A program made the translations under genes and the position numbers. The notes beneath the pieces were generated by a model. It made no database searches. It was not told the origin of the DNA and was given only the letters and a program-made list of their open reading frames with translations. A DNA stretch of 64,000 nt from Ramlibacter ginsenosidimutans. Its GTDB lineage: Bacteria; Pseudomonadota; Gammaproteobacteria; Burkholderiales; Burkholderiaceae_C. Positions 17,489 to 25,216 of the stretch are shown one piece after another (the first letter of the stretch is position 1; every line of letters starts with the position of its first letter). The DNA is taken from NCBI RefSeq assembly GCF_042678185.1, contig NZ_JBHUDQ010000020.1; one strand, given 5' to 3'.

Positions 17489-18385
17489 ATGAAATCCATC
17501 TTCCGGCAGGTCGCCGTGATCGGCAAGTACCACGCTGCCGTCGCACCGGCCGTGGCGGCCGCCACGCGGACCGCGCTGGAAGAAATCTCGCAGTTCCTCG
17601 CTTCGCAGGGCTGCCAGGTGGTGCTTGAACGCGATACCGCCGCCGTCATCGGCCTCACCAGCCTGCCCACGGCGGACGTCGCGGCGATCGGCACGCAGTG
17701 CGACCTGGGCCTGGTGGTGGGCGGCGACGGCACGATGCTGGGCATCGGCCGGCAGCTCGCGCGCCACGGCGTGCCCCTGATCGGCATCAACCAGGGGCGG
17801 CTGGGTTTCATCACCGACATTCCCCTCGACCAGTACCGCGCCGTGCTGCCGCCCATGTTGGCCGGGGAGTACGAGGAGGACCAGCGCACGCTGATGCACG
17901 CGCGGGTGGTCCGCGACGGGCAGGTGGTGCTCGAAGCGCTGGCCATGAACGATGTGGTGGTGAACCGCGGCGCGACCTCCGGCATGGTGGAACTGCGGGT
18001 GGAGGTCGACGGCCATTTCGTGGCCAGCCAGCGGGCTGACGGTTTGATCGTCGCCTCGCCCACGGGTTCCACCGCGTACGCGCTGTCGGCGGGCGGGCCG
18101 CTGCTGCACCCGTCCAACGAGAGCTGGGTGCTGGTGCCGATCGCGCCGCACACGCTGTCCAACCGGCCGATCGTGCTGCCCAACCAGGGCGAAGTCACCA
18201 TCGAGCTGGTGGCCGGGCGGGATGCCAGCGCGAATTTCGACATGCAGTCGCTCGCCTCGTTGCTGCACGGCGACCGCATCAGCGTCCGGCGTTCGCAGCA
18301 CAAGGTACGATTCCTCCATCCCCGGGGCTGGTCCTACTTCGACACCCTGCGCATGAAACTGCACTGGAACGAAGGCGGTTCCTGA
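17489..18385 (+). CDS. nadK: NAD kinase
   Basis: 298-aa NAD+ kinase making NADP+ from NAD+ and ATP (or polyphosphate). Motifs: GGDGTML near residue 74 (phosphate-binding loop), GINQGRLGFITDI near 95, NDVVVNRG, and the Gly-rich ASPTGSTAYALSAGGPLL near 190. Start ATG 17489; a TTG two codons upstream is less likely. Followed after 3 nt by recN, the usual hrcA-nadK-recN neighbourhood of proteobacteria. Confidence 0.97.
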   Translation: MKSIFRQVAVIGKYHAAVAPAVAAATRTALEEISQFLASQGCQVVLERDTAAVIGLTSLPTADVAAIGTQCDLGLVVGGDGTMLGIGRQLARHGVPLIGINQGRLGFITDIPLDQYRAVLPPMLAGEYEEDQRTLMHARVVRDGQVVLEALAMNDVVVNRGATSGMVELRVEVDGHFVASQRADGLIVASPTGSTAYALSAGGPLLHPSNESWVLVPIAPHTLSNRPIVLPNQGEVTIELVAGRDASANFDMQSLASLLHGDRISVRRSQHKVRFLHPRGWSYFDTLRMKLHWNEGGS

Positions 18386-18388
18386 GCC

Positions 18389-20053
18389 ATGAGCCTCAAA
18401 CGCATTGCCCTGCGTGACTTCGTGATCGTCCGCGAGCTGGAGCTCGATCTGGGCGACGGCTTCTCCGTGCTCACCGGCGAGACCGGCGCGGGCAAGTCCA
18501 TCCTGATCGACGCCGTGCAGCTGGCGCTGGGCGCGCGCGCCGAAGCGTCCGTGGTGCGCGAAGGCGCCGCCCGCGCGGAGATCAGCGCCGAATTCGACCA
18601 GCCGCCGCAGCTCGCGCCTTGGTTGCAGGAAGCCGGCTTCGACGCGGGCGACTCCCTGCTGCTGCGCCGGACGATCGACAGCCAGGGCAAGAGCCGCGCC
18701 TGGATCAATGGAAGCGCCGCCACCGCCGCCCAGCTGCGCGAAGCCGGCGAGCTGCTGGTGGACATCCACGGCCAGCATGCGTGGCAAAGCCTCACGCGTC
18801 CCGCTTCGGTGCGCGCCTTGCTCGACGGCTACGCTGGCGTGAGCACCGAGCGGCTCCAGCAGCTGTGGCACGGCTGGCGCGCCGCGCAGAAGCTGCTGGC
18901 CGATGCGCGCAGCGCGCAGGACTCGCTGCAGCGCGAACGCGAACGCCTGGCCTGGCAGATCGGCGAAGTCGACAAGCTCGCGCCGGGCGCGGACGAGTGG
19001 GACGAGCTGAACGCCGCGCACACGCGCCTGTCGCACGCGCAAGCCCTGCTCGATGCGGCCGAAGGTGCGCAGCAACTGCTCGATGGCGACGAAGGTGGCG
19101 CGCGGCGCCCGCTCGCCCAGGCGCTGGACACCTTGCGCGGCCAGGAGCACCTCGAGCCGCAGTTCCGCGAGATCGCCGATGTGCTGGCGTCCAGCCTCGC
19201 GCAGCTGGAAGACGCCGCGCATTCGCTGCAGGCCTATCTGCGCAAGACCGATCTCGATCCCGATCGCCTCGCCGAACTCGACGAGCGCATGGGCAGCTGG
19301 ATGTCGCTCGCGCGCCGCTACAAGCGCCAGCCGCAGGAACTGCCGGCGCTGCTCGCCGGCTGGAAAGAGGAGCTCGCCCGCCTCGATGCGGCGGCCGACC
19401 TCGCGGCCCTGGAAGCCGCGGAGAAGAAGGAACACGACGCTTTCCTGAAGGCGGCGCGCGCGGTCTCCGCCGCCCGCACCAAGGCGGCGCCGCAGCTCGC
19501 GAAGGCCGTCACCCTGGCGATGCAAGGCCTGGGCATGCAGGGCGGCCGCTTCGAAGTGGCGCTGGAGCAGGCGCAGTCGCCCGCGGCTCACGGGCTGGAG
19601 GAAGTCGCCTTCCTGGTCGCCGGCCACGCGGGCAGCACGCCGCGGCCGGTGGGCAAGGTCGCCTCGGGCGGCGAACTCTCGCGCATCGCGCTGGCGATCG
19701 CCGTCACCACGAGCCGGCTCGGCGAAGCGCAGACGCTGATCTTCGACGAGGTGGACTCCGGCGTCGGCGGTGCGGTGGCCGAGACGGTGGGCCGGCTGAT
19801 GAAGCAGCTCGGGCGCGACCGCCAGGTGCTGGCCGTCACGCACCTGCCGCAGGTGGCTGCCTGCGCCGACCACCACCTGGTCGTGGCGAAGAAGGCCGAG
19901 AAGTCGGGCGTGGCCAGCAGCGTCGCGCCGGTGTCCGGCGAGAAGCGCGTGGCCGAAGTTGCGCGCATGCTCGGGGGCGAACGCCTGTCCGGCACCACCC
20001 TCGCGCATGCAAAGGAAATGCTGGGCGACGGGGCCGCCGCGGCGGGGAGCTGA
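18389..20053 (+). CDS. recN: DNA repair protein RecN
   Basis: 554-aa SMC-like ATPase of double-strand break repair. Walker A GETGAGKS near residue 30, a central coiled coil (about 155-370, rich in Leu/Ala/Glu), the ABC signature VASGGELSRIALAIAV near residue 425, and Walker B LIFDEVDSGVGGAVAETVGRL near 450. Starts 3 nt after nadK and is followed by rapZ after 7 nt, so the three genes are probably cotranscribed. No LexA box can be confidently seen. Confidence 0.97.
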   Translation: MSLKRIALRDFVIVRELELDLGDGFSVLTGETGAGKSILIDAVQLALGARAEASVVREGAARAEISAEFDQPPQLAPWLQEAGFDAGDSLLLRRTIDSQGKSRAWINGSAATAAQLREAGELLVDIHGQHAWQSLTRPASVRALLDGYAGVSTERLQQLWHGWRAAQKLLADARSAQDSLQRERERLAWQIGEVDKLAPGADEWDELNAAHTRLSHAQALLDAAEGAQQLLDGDEGGARRPLAQALDTLRGQEHLEPQFREIADVLASSLAQLEDAAHSLQAYLRKTDLDPDRLAELDERMGSWMSLARRYKRQPQELPALLAGWKEELARLDAAADLAALEAAEKKEHDAFLKAARAVSAARTKAAPQLAKAVTLAMQGLGMQGGRFEVALEQAQSPAAHGLEEVAFLVAGHAGSTPRPVGKVASGGELSRIALAIAVTTSRLGEAQTLIFDEVDSGVGGAVAETVGRLMKQLGRDRQVLAVTHLPQVAACADHHLVVAKKAEKSGVASSVAPVSGEKRVAEVARMLGGERLSGTTLAHAKEMLGDGAAAAGS

Positions 20054-20060
20054 GGCCGCC

Positions 20061-20930
20061 ATGTCGCTCGAACTCGTCCTCATCACCGGCATGGCGGGCT
20101 CGGGCAAGTCGGTGGCGCTGCGGGCGCTGGAAGACGCCGGCTACTTCTGCGTGGACAACCTGCCGCCCGAGCTGCTGCTGCAGTTCGTGCAGCTGGAAGA
20201 GAGCCATGCGCGGCGGCGCGTCGCCATCGCCATGGACGTGCGCAGCGCCAACGCCTTGCCCCAGGTGCCCGAGCAGCTGGACGAGCTCGTGCAGCGGGGC
20301 ATCGCCGTGCGGCCGCTGTTCCTCGACGCGACGACCGACACGCTCGTGCGCCGCTTCTCGGAGACGCGCCGCCGCCATCCGCTGTCGCGCCCGGACGTCG
20401 ACGGCGACGAACACCGCGCGCTGGTCGAAGCCATCGAGCTGGAGCGGGAAATGCTGGCCGAGCTGCGCCAGCGAGCGCACGTGGTCGACACCAGCGTGCT
20501 GCGCGCGGCACAGTTGCAGGAGTACGTGAAGTCGCTGCTGGCCGCGCCGCTCGCGCAGCTGACGCTGGTGTTCCAGTCCTTCTCGTACAAGCGCGGCATC
20601 CCGGTGGACGCCGATTACGTGTTCGACGTGCGCATGCTGCCCAACCCGCACTACGAGCCCGAGCTGCGCGACCTGACGGGCATGGACCTGCCGGTGATCG
20701 AGTACCTGCGCCAGCACGAGGAAGTCGAGGACATGTTCGCGGACATCAGCGCATTCCTCGACCACTGGCTGCCCGCACTGGCGCGCAACCACCGCAGCTA
20801 CGTCACGGTGGCGATCGGCTGCACCGGCGGCCAGCACCGCTCGGTCTACCTGGTCGAGCGCCTGGCGGCGGCCTTCGGCGAAAACTGGACGACGCTCACG
20901 CGGCACCGTGAAGTGGGTGGGCGAGGTTAG
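20061..20930 (+). CDS. rapZ: RNase adapter protein RapZ
   Basis: 289-aa P-loop nucleotide-binding protein. In E. coli RapZ guides RNase E to the sRNA GlmZ; the role in betaproteobacteria is less clear. Walker A GMAGSGKS at residues 10-17, YFCVDNLPPELL near 31, and the C-terminal domain with SFSYKRGIPVDADYVFDVRMLPNPHY and IGCTGGQHRSVYLVERL. Start ATG 20061 is set by homology and the 7-nt gap after recN. Converges on mutY across a hairpin repeat. Confidence 0.96.
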   Translation: MSLELVLITGMAGSGKSVALRALEDAGYFCVDNLPPELLLQFVQLEESHARRRVAIAMDVRSANALPQVPEQLDELVQRGIAVRPLFLDATTDTLVRRFSETRRRHPLSRPDVDGDEHRALVEAIELEREMLAELRQRAHVVDTSVLRAAQLQEYVKSLLAAPLAQLTLVFQSFSYKRGIPVDADYVFDVRMLPNPHYEPELRDLTGMDLPVIEYLRQHEEVEDMFADISAFLDHWLPALARNHRSYVTVAIGCTGGQHRSVYLVERLAAAFGENWTTLTRHREVGGRG

Positions 20931-20973
20931 GACCTGCGGCTGAGGCTAGGACCTGCGGCTGATCGAAGACGTT

Positions 20974-21060
20974 GAACGCAGAGTGCGCAGAGGTTACGCA
21001 GAGGACGCAGAAGGACATCCACTTTCTTGATGGTCTTCTCTGCGTCCTCTGCGTTCTCCT
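20974..21060. repeat. Hairpin repeat of the GCAGAG family, copy 1
   Basis: Left arm runs GAACGCAGAGTGCGCAGAGG and GGACGCAGA; the right arm TCTGCGTCCTCTGCGTTCTC is its complement. It fills the convergent gap between rapZ and mutY. Two related copies are at 31697-31795 and 41014-41095. Just upstream (20931-20963) a 16-bp word (GGACCTGCGGCTGA) is repeated in tandem. It could act as a two-way terminator or mRNA end stabiliser. Confidence 0.85.
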
Positions 21061-21080
21061 GCCAGATAGCGAGCTAGCGC

Positions 21081-22181
21081 CTAAACCCGCTCCAGGAACC
21101 TGCGCACCGGCGCAGGCAAACCCAGCGCGGGCCACTCGCTCGCGGAGAACCATTTGCCCTCGCCCGCGCCCCAGTCGCTCGTGACCACCGCCTGCACAGG
21201 ATGCAGGTGCAGGTCCTTGTGCGTGAGCACGTGCACGAAGGGTTCGATCTCGCGCAGGCGCCGGCGCGCCGTCGGGGGCAGCGCGTCTTCCAGCGCATCG
21301 CGGCTCGCGAACACGGGCAGGCAGTAAAGCCCCGCCCACACGCCGGGCGTCGGCCGTTTCTGCAGCCACACCGAGCCGTCGCCCGCCTGCGCATGCAGCA
21401 GCCAGAGCGACTCCGCGCTGCGTTTGAGCTTGCGCGTCTTCACGGGGAACGCCTCGGGCCGGCCCTGCCGGGCCGCGGCGCAATCCGGCTGCGCCGGGCA
21501 GATCAGGCAGCTCGGGTTGCGCGGCAGGCACACCGTCGCGCCGAGGTCCATCACGCCTTGCGTGTAGCGCGGCATGTTCTCGTGCAGTTCGTGCGTGGGC
21601 AGCAGTTCGCGCGCGTGCTCCCACAGCCTGCGCTCGTTGGCTGCCAGCGCGAGGTCGTCGTCGAAACCCAGCACGCGCGTGAGCACGCGCTTGACGTTGC
21701 CGTCCAGGATGGCGGCGCGTTCACCGAAGCAGAACGAGGAGATCGCCGCCGCCGTCGAAGGGCCGATTCCCGGGAGCGTCGCCAGCACGGCCGCCGTGCG
21801 CGGGAACGCGCCGCCATGCAGGGCCACGACGTCCTGCGCGCAGCGGTGCAGGTTGCGCGCGCGGCTGTAGTAGCCCAGGCCGCTCCACAGCGCGAGCACG
21901 TCGTCCAGGGGCGCCGCGGCGAGCGCCTGCACGTCGGGGAAGCGTTGCAGGAAGCGCTCGTAGTAGCCCAGGACGGCCGCCACCTGCGTCTGCTGCAGCA
22001 TGATTTCCGACAGCCACACGCGATAAGGATCGCGCGTGTTCTGCCACGGCAGCGCGTTGCGGCCATGCGTGCGCTGCCAGCGCACCACGCGTTCGGAGAA
22101 ACCGGCCAGGGCAGGAGCAGGACGGGAAGCTGGCGCTGCGCGCCCGGTGGCCTTGGTGCGGCCGGTCGGCCGCGCGGTCAC
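21081..22181 (-). CDS. mutY: A/G-specific adenine glycosylase MutY
   Basis: 366-aa base-excision repair enzyme that removes adenine opposite 8-oxoguanine. Catalytic N-terminus SEIMLQQTQVAAVLGYYERFL, helix-hairpin-helix ATLPGIGPSTAAAISSF, the catalytic Asp in ILDGNVKRVLTR, and a complete 4Fe-4S loop CLPRNPSCLICPAQPDC. The C-terminal NUDIX-like domain is present. Start GTG 22181 with GGAGG 6 nt upstream; both lie inside a 60-bp repeat that also supplies the stop codon of the upstream GTPase gene. MutM, its partner in 8-oxoG repair, is encoded just beyond that GTPase. Confidence 0.96.
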   Translation of the reverse strand: MTARPTGRTKATGRAAPASRPAPALAGFSERVVRWQRTHGRNALPWQNTRDPYRVWLSEIMLQQTQVAAVLGYYERFLQRFPDVQALAAAPLDDVLALWSGLGYYSRARNLHRCAQDVVALHGGAFPRTAAVLATLPGIGPSTAAAISSFCFGERAAILDGNVKRVLTRVLGFDDDLALAANERRLWEHARELLPTHELHENMPRYTQGVMDLGATVCLPRNPSCLICPAQPDCAAARQGRPEAFPVKTRKLKRSAESLWLLHAQAGDGSVWLQKRPTPGVWAGLYCLPVFASRDALEDALPPTARRRLREIEPFVHVLTHKDLHLHPVQAVVTSDWGAGEGKWFSASEWPALGLPAPVRRFLERV

Positions 22182-22240
22182 CGGATCGCCTCCGTGCTGC
22201 GCACTGCGGTGTTCGCCCTTGGGGCGGCCCGGCGGGCTCA
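22180..22240 (-). repeat. 60-bp stop-to-start repeat before mutY
   Basis: On the minus strand it begins TGAGCCCGCCGGGCCGCCCC, where TGA is the stop codon of the dynamin-like gene, continues AAGGGCGAACACCGCAGTGC, and ends CACGGAGGCGATCCGGTGA, which contains the Shine-Dalgarno and GTG start of mutY. Two more copies lie at 26969-27090. Translated, the unit would read SPPGRPKGEHRSAQHGG. Confidence 0.9.
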
Positions 22241-24208
22241 CGCGGTCTTCAGCTCGGGCTCGGCCGCCTCCTGGGCGTCCCGGTTCGACATCGGCGTGCT
22301 GGTGAGGTGCGCGGTGAGCTCGGCGAGCTTGGCATCGAGTTCGTCCAGCGCCGCTTCCTGCGAGCGGATTTCGGCGATGCGGTCGTCCAGCCCTGTCGCG
22401 GCCTGCCGGATGCGGTCGATCGCTTCGAGCCGGCGGCCGAAGTTGCGGCGGCGCTCGCGCAGCTGCGCATCGAGCTGCGCCGCCGCGGACTTGTTCCACA
22501 GCTCCACTTCGCCCAGCGCCGACTCGTAGATCACGCGCAGGCGCGTGGCCAGTGCGCGCACCAGGCGGTCCGCGAACTCGGGCTGCGCCAGCTTGAGCGC
22601 ATTGCTCACGCCCAGGTACTGGTTGTGGCTGCGCTCCACCAGGTCGAGGTCACGCTCGTAGCGCGCCAGGTCCGGCTCGCGCGGCGCCTGCAGCGAGAAG
22701 CCGTATTCGGCATTGAGCTGCCGGAAGGTGCCCGTGAGCATGGTCTGGATCTCGCCGCTGACCTTCTCGGCCTGGCGCAGGCCCTCGCGCAGGCGGTCGA
22801 AGGTGCGGGCGTAGGCCTTGCGTACACCGAGCTTCAGGCCTGGCGTGCGCAGGGCGCTCGTGAGCTCCGCCATCTCGGTCTTGAGCGTGCTCGTTCCCAG
22901 CAGGCCGAAGACGTCGCGCAGCAGCTTGAGGTGCACGGAGCGCACGGCGTGGATCTTGGCGCCGCTCGCGTCGAACTCCGCCTGCTCCTGCTCGATGCGC
23001 GCACGCATGTGCTTGATGACGGACGTGTTCTTGCCGCGCAGCCCCTTGAGTTCCACCATCTGCTCGGCGAGGTCGCGCCGGCGGATGCCCAGCACCCGCG
23101 TGGCTTCGGTACGCAGCTCGGAGATGTTGCTCGCCACCGAGGCGCGCAGGATCTTCTGGCGCTGGTCCAGCACCCCGTGCGCGAGCGCCTGCTCCAGCGC
23201 CGGCAGGTTGCTCGCGCGCAGCAGTTCGATGTTGCTGTTGACCTTCGCGACCAGGCCCTTCTGGCCGGACACCGGGATCACCTGCTGCTCCTGCAGCCCC
23301 AGGATTTCGGCGGTCGTGCGGCGCTGGCGCTCGATCTGCGCCTGCACCTGCGCCGGCGTGGACAGCGCGTCCCACATCGTGTCGATCTTGTTCAACACCA
23401 CCAGGCGCGAATCGGCGTGGGTGTCTTCGGCGATCAGGTGCTCGCGCCAGATGGCGAGGTCCGACTTGGTGACACCGGTGTCGGCGGCCAGGATGAACAC
23501 CACCGCATGGGCCTGCGGGATCAGGTTGACCGTCAGCTCGGGTTCGGCGCCGATCGCGTTGAGGCCCGGGGTGTCCAGGATCACGAGCCCCTGCTTGAGC
23601 AGCGGGTGCGCGATGTTGATCAGGGCATGGCGCCAGTTCGGAACTTCGACCAGGCCGTCGGCGCCGGGGATCGGGTTGTCCTCCGGCGACTCCTCGTGCC
23701 AGAAGCCCAGGGCCCTGGCCTCGGCGATCGTGACGCGGCGCACCTCGGAGACCTTCTCGAAGGCCTGCGCGAGCTGCGCGGGATCGTTCACGTCCAGGTC
23801 CACCCGGTGCCACTTCTCCGGCACCATGCGCCATTCCATCAGCGGCTGCGTCTGCAGGCGCGTCTCGATCGGCAGCAGCCGCAGGCAGGGCGGCACTTCG
23901 GGGTCGTAGCCCAGCTCGGTCGGGCACATCGTCGTGCGCCCGGCGCTCGCCGGCATGATGCGGCGCTTGTAGCCCGCAAAGAAGATCGCGTTGATCAGCT
24001 CCGACTTGCCGCGCGAGAACTCGGCGACGAAGGCGACCATCACCTTGTCGGAGCGCATCTGGCCCTCGAGGCGACGCAGGCGCTCTTCGACCGCGCTATC
24101 GAGGATGTCGTGGTCCTTCAGCCATTCGCCCAGCAGCTTCAGGCGCAGGGCGAACTCACGCCGCCATACGCCGTGCTGGTCGAATTGCTCATTGAAAGAA
24201 GTACCCAC
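22238..24208 (-). CDS. Dynamin-like large GTPase
   Basis: 656-aa protein of the bacterial dynamin superfamily. Around residue 50-60 the P-loop reads AEFSRGKS (the usual first Gly is Ala); the switch region is RTTMCPTELGYD, G3 is DTPGLNAIG, and G4 is NKID. Long helical stretches rich in Glu/Arg/Leu follow from about residue 340, as in dynamin stalks. No obvious hydrophobic membrane segment. Likely role in membrane remodelling or stress response; not established. Start GTG 24208 behind GGGGGCTCC; GTG 24232 is an alternative. It probably shares a transcript with mutY, joined by the 60-bp repeat. Confidence 0.85.
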   Translation of the reverse strand: MGTSFNEQFDQHGVWRREFALRLKLLGEWLKDHDILDSAVEERLRRLEGQMRSDKVMVAFVAEFSRGKSELINAIFFAGYKRRIMPASAGRTTMCPTELGYDPEVPPCLRLLPIETRLQTQPLMEWRMVPEKWHRVDLDVNDPAQLAQAFEKVSEVRRVTIAEARALGFWHEESPEDNPIPGADGLVEVPNWRHALINIAHPLLKQGLVILDTPGLNAIGAEPELTVNLIPQAHAVVFILAADTGVTKSDLAIWREHLIAEDTHADSRLVVLNKIDTMWDALSTPAQVQAQIERQRRTTAEILGLQEQQVIPVSGQKGLVAKVNSNIELLRASNLPALEQALAHGVLDQRQKILRASVASNISELRTEATRVLGIRRRDLAEQMVELKGLRGKNTSVIKHMRARIEQEQAEFDASGAKIHAVRSVHLKLLRDVFGLLGTSTLKTEMAELTSALRTPGLKLGVRKAYARTFDRLREGLRQAEKVSGEIQTMLTGTFRQLNAEYGFSLQAPREPDLARYERDLDLVERSHNQYLGVSNALKLAQPEFADRLVRALATRLRVIYESALGEVELWNKSAAAQLDAQLRERRRNFGRRLEAIDRIRQAATGLDDRIAEIRSQEAALDELDAKLAELTAHLTSTPMSNRDAQEAAEPELKTA

Positions 24209-24256
24209 GGAGCCCCCAACTGTGCAAATCACTATAGCATCCGACCCTTTTTTGCC

Positions 24257-25072
24257 TCAGGACTTCTGGCACACCGGGCAGAAATACGTTGCGCGCGCGC
24301 CCTGCCGGATCGTCCGGATGGGGGAGCCGCAGACGCGGCACGGCTCGCCGGCCCGGTCGTAGACCATGGCTTCCAGCTGGAAGTAGCCCGATTCGCCGTG
24401 GGCGTTGGAAAAGTCACGCAAGGTGCTGCCTCCCTTGGCCACCGCTTTCGCAAGTACTTCACGGATGGCGGCCTGCAGGCGCGCCGCGCGCGGCCGGCTG
24501 ATGCGGTTGGCAGCCAGCGTGGGGCGGATGCCCGCGAGGAACAGCGCCTCGGAAGCGTAGATGTTGCCGACGCCCACCACCAGGTCGCCCGCGAGCAGCA
24601 CCTGCTTGATCGGCGCCTTGCGCTTCTTCAGCCCCGCGTGGAAGGCATCCAGGTCGAACTGGCTGGTGAGCGGCTCCACGCCCAGGGCGCCCAGCAGCTT
24701 CTGCGCCGCGGGCGCGTCTTCGCTCTCCGCGTAGACGACCGCACCGAAACGGCGCGGGTCGTTCAGGCGCAGCACGCCGCGGCTCGTGACCAGGTCGAAG
24801 TGGTCGTGCACCTGTGCAGCGGGCACCTCCGCGTCGAAACGCAGGCTGCCGGACATGCCCAGGTGCAGCAGGAGCAGGCCCCGGTCCAGGTCCACCAGCA
24901 GGTACTTGCCGCGCCGGCGCACGCCACGCACGGTGCGACCGATCAGCGCCTCCGGGGCCACGCCCATCGGCCAGCGCAGGGGCTTGCCCACGCGCACCGC
25001 TTCGATGCGCGCACCCGCGATCCGTTCGGCAAAACTGAGGCGAGTGACCTCGACTTCGGGTAGTTCGGGCAT
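24257..25072 (-). CDS. mutM: Formamidopyrimidine-DNA glycosylase MutM
   Basis: 271-aa enzyme that removes 8-oxoguanine and formamidopyrimidines. The N-terminal catalytic Pro-Glu is seen in MPELPEVEV, the lysine in RRGKYLLVDLD, the H2TH region in VGVGNIYASEALFLAGI, and the C-terminal zinc finger CRVCGSP...FCPVCQKS. Start ATG 25072 gives the required Pro at position 2. Divergent from the TPR gene at 25217; the dynamin-like gene and mutY follow on the same strand. Confidence 0.97.
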   Translation of the reverse strand: MPELPEVEVTRLSFAERIAGARIEAVRVGKPLRWPMGVAPEALIGRTVRGVRRRGKYLLVDLDRGLLLLHLGMSGSLRFDAEVPAAQVHDHFDLVTSRGVLRLNDPRRFGAVVYAESEDAPAAQKLLGALGVEPLTSQFDLDAFHAGLKKRKAPIKQVLLAGDLVVGVGNIYASEALFLAGIRPTLAANRISRPRAARLQAAIREVLAKAVAKGGSTLRDFSNAHGESGYFQLEAMVYDRAGEPCRVCGSPIRTIRQGARATYFCPVCQKS

Positions 25073-25216
25073 GGACTGGGTTGGCCGCTGGAGGACTCCC
25101 GTGCACGAGCGACCCGCGGCACGGAGCTTCATGGGCGCCGGGGACGATTCCCATGCCGCGACCCTGGTGCAGCGCGGCGCCGGCCTGGGTTCAGGATCGC
25201 GGATTATGATGGTTCG

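Noticed and set aside
17411..20107. Open frame of 898 codons on the minus strand opposite nadK and recN
   Set aside because: It lies antisense to two certain genes, is rich in Arg/Ala/Gly/His and has no family motif; long antisense frames are expected at this GC content.
22307..25063. Open frame of 918 codons on the plus strand opposite the dynamin-like GTPase and mutM
   Set aside because: Antisense shadow of well-supported genes with biased Arg/Gln/His/Leu composition.
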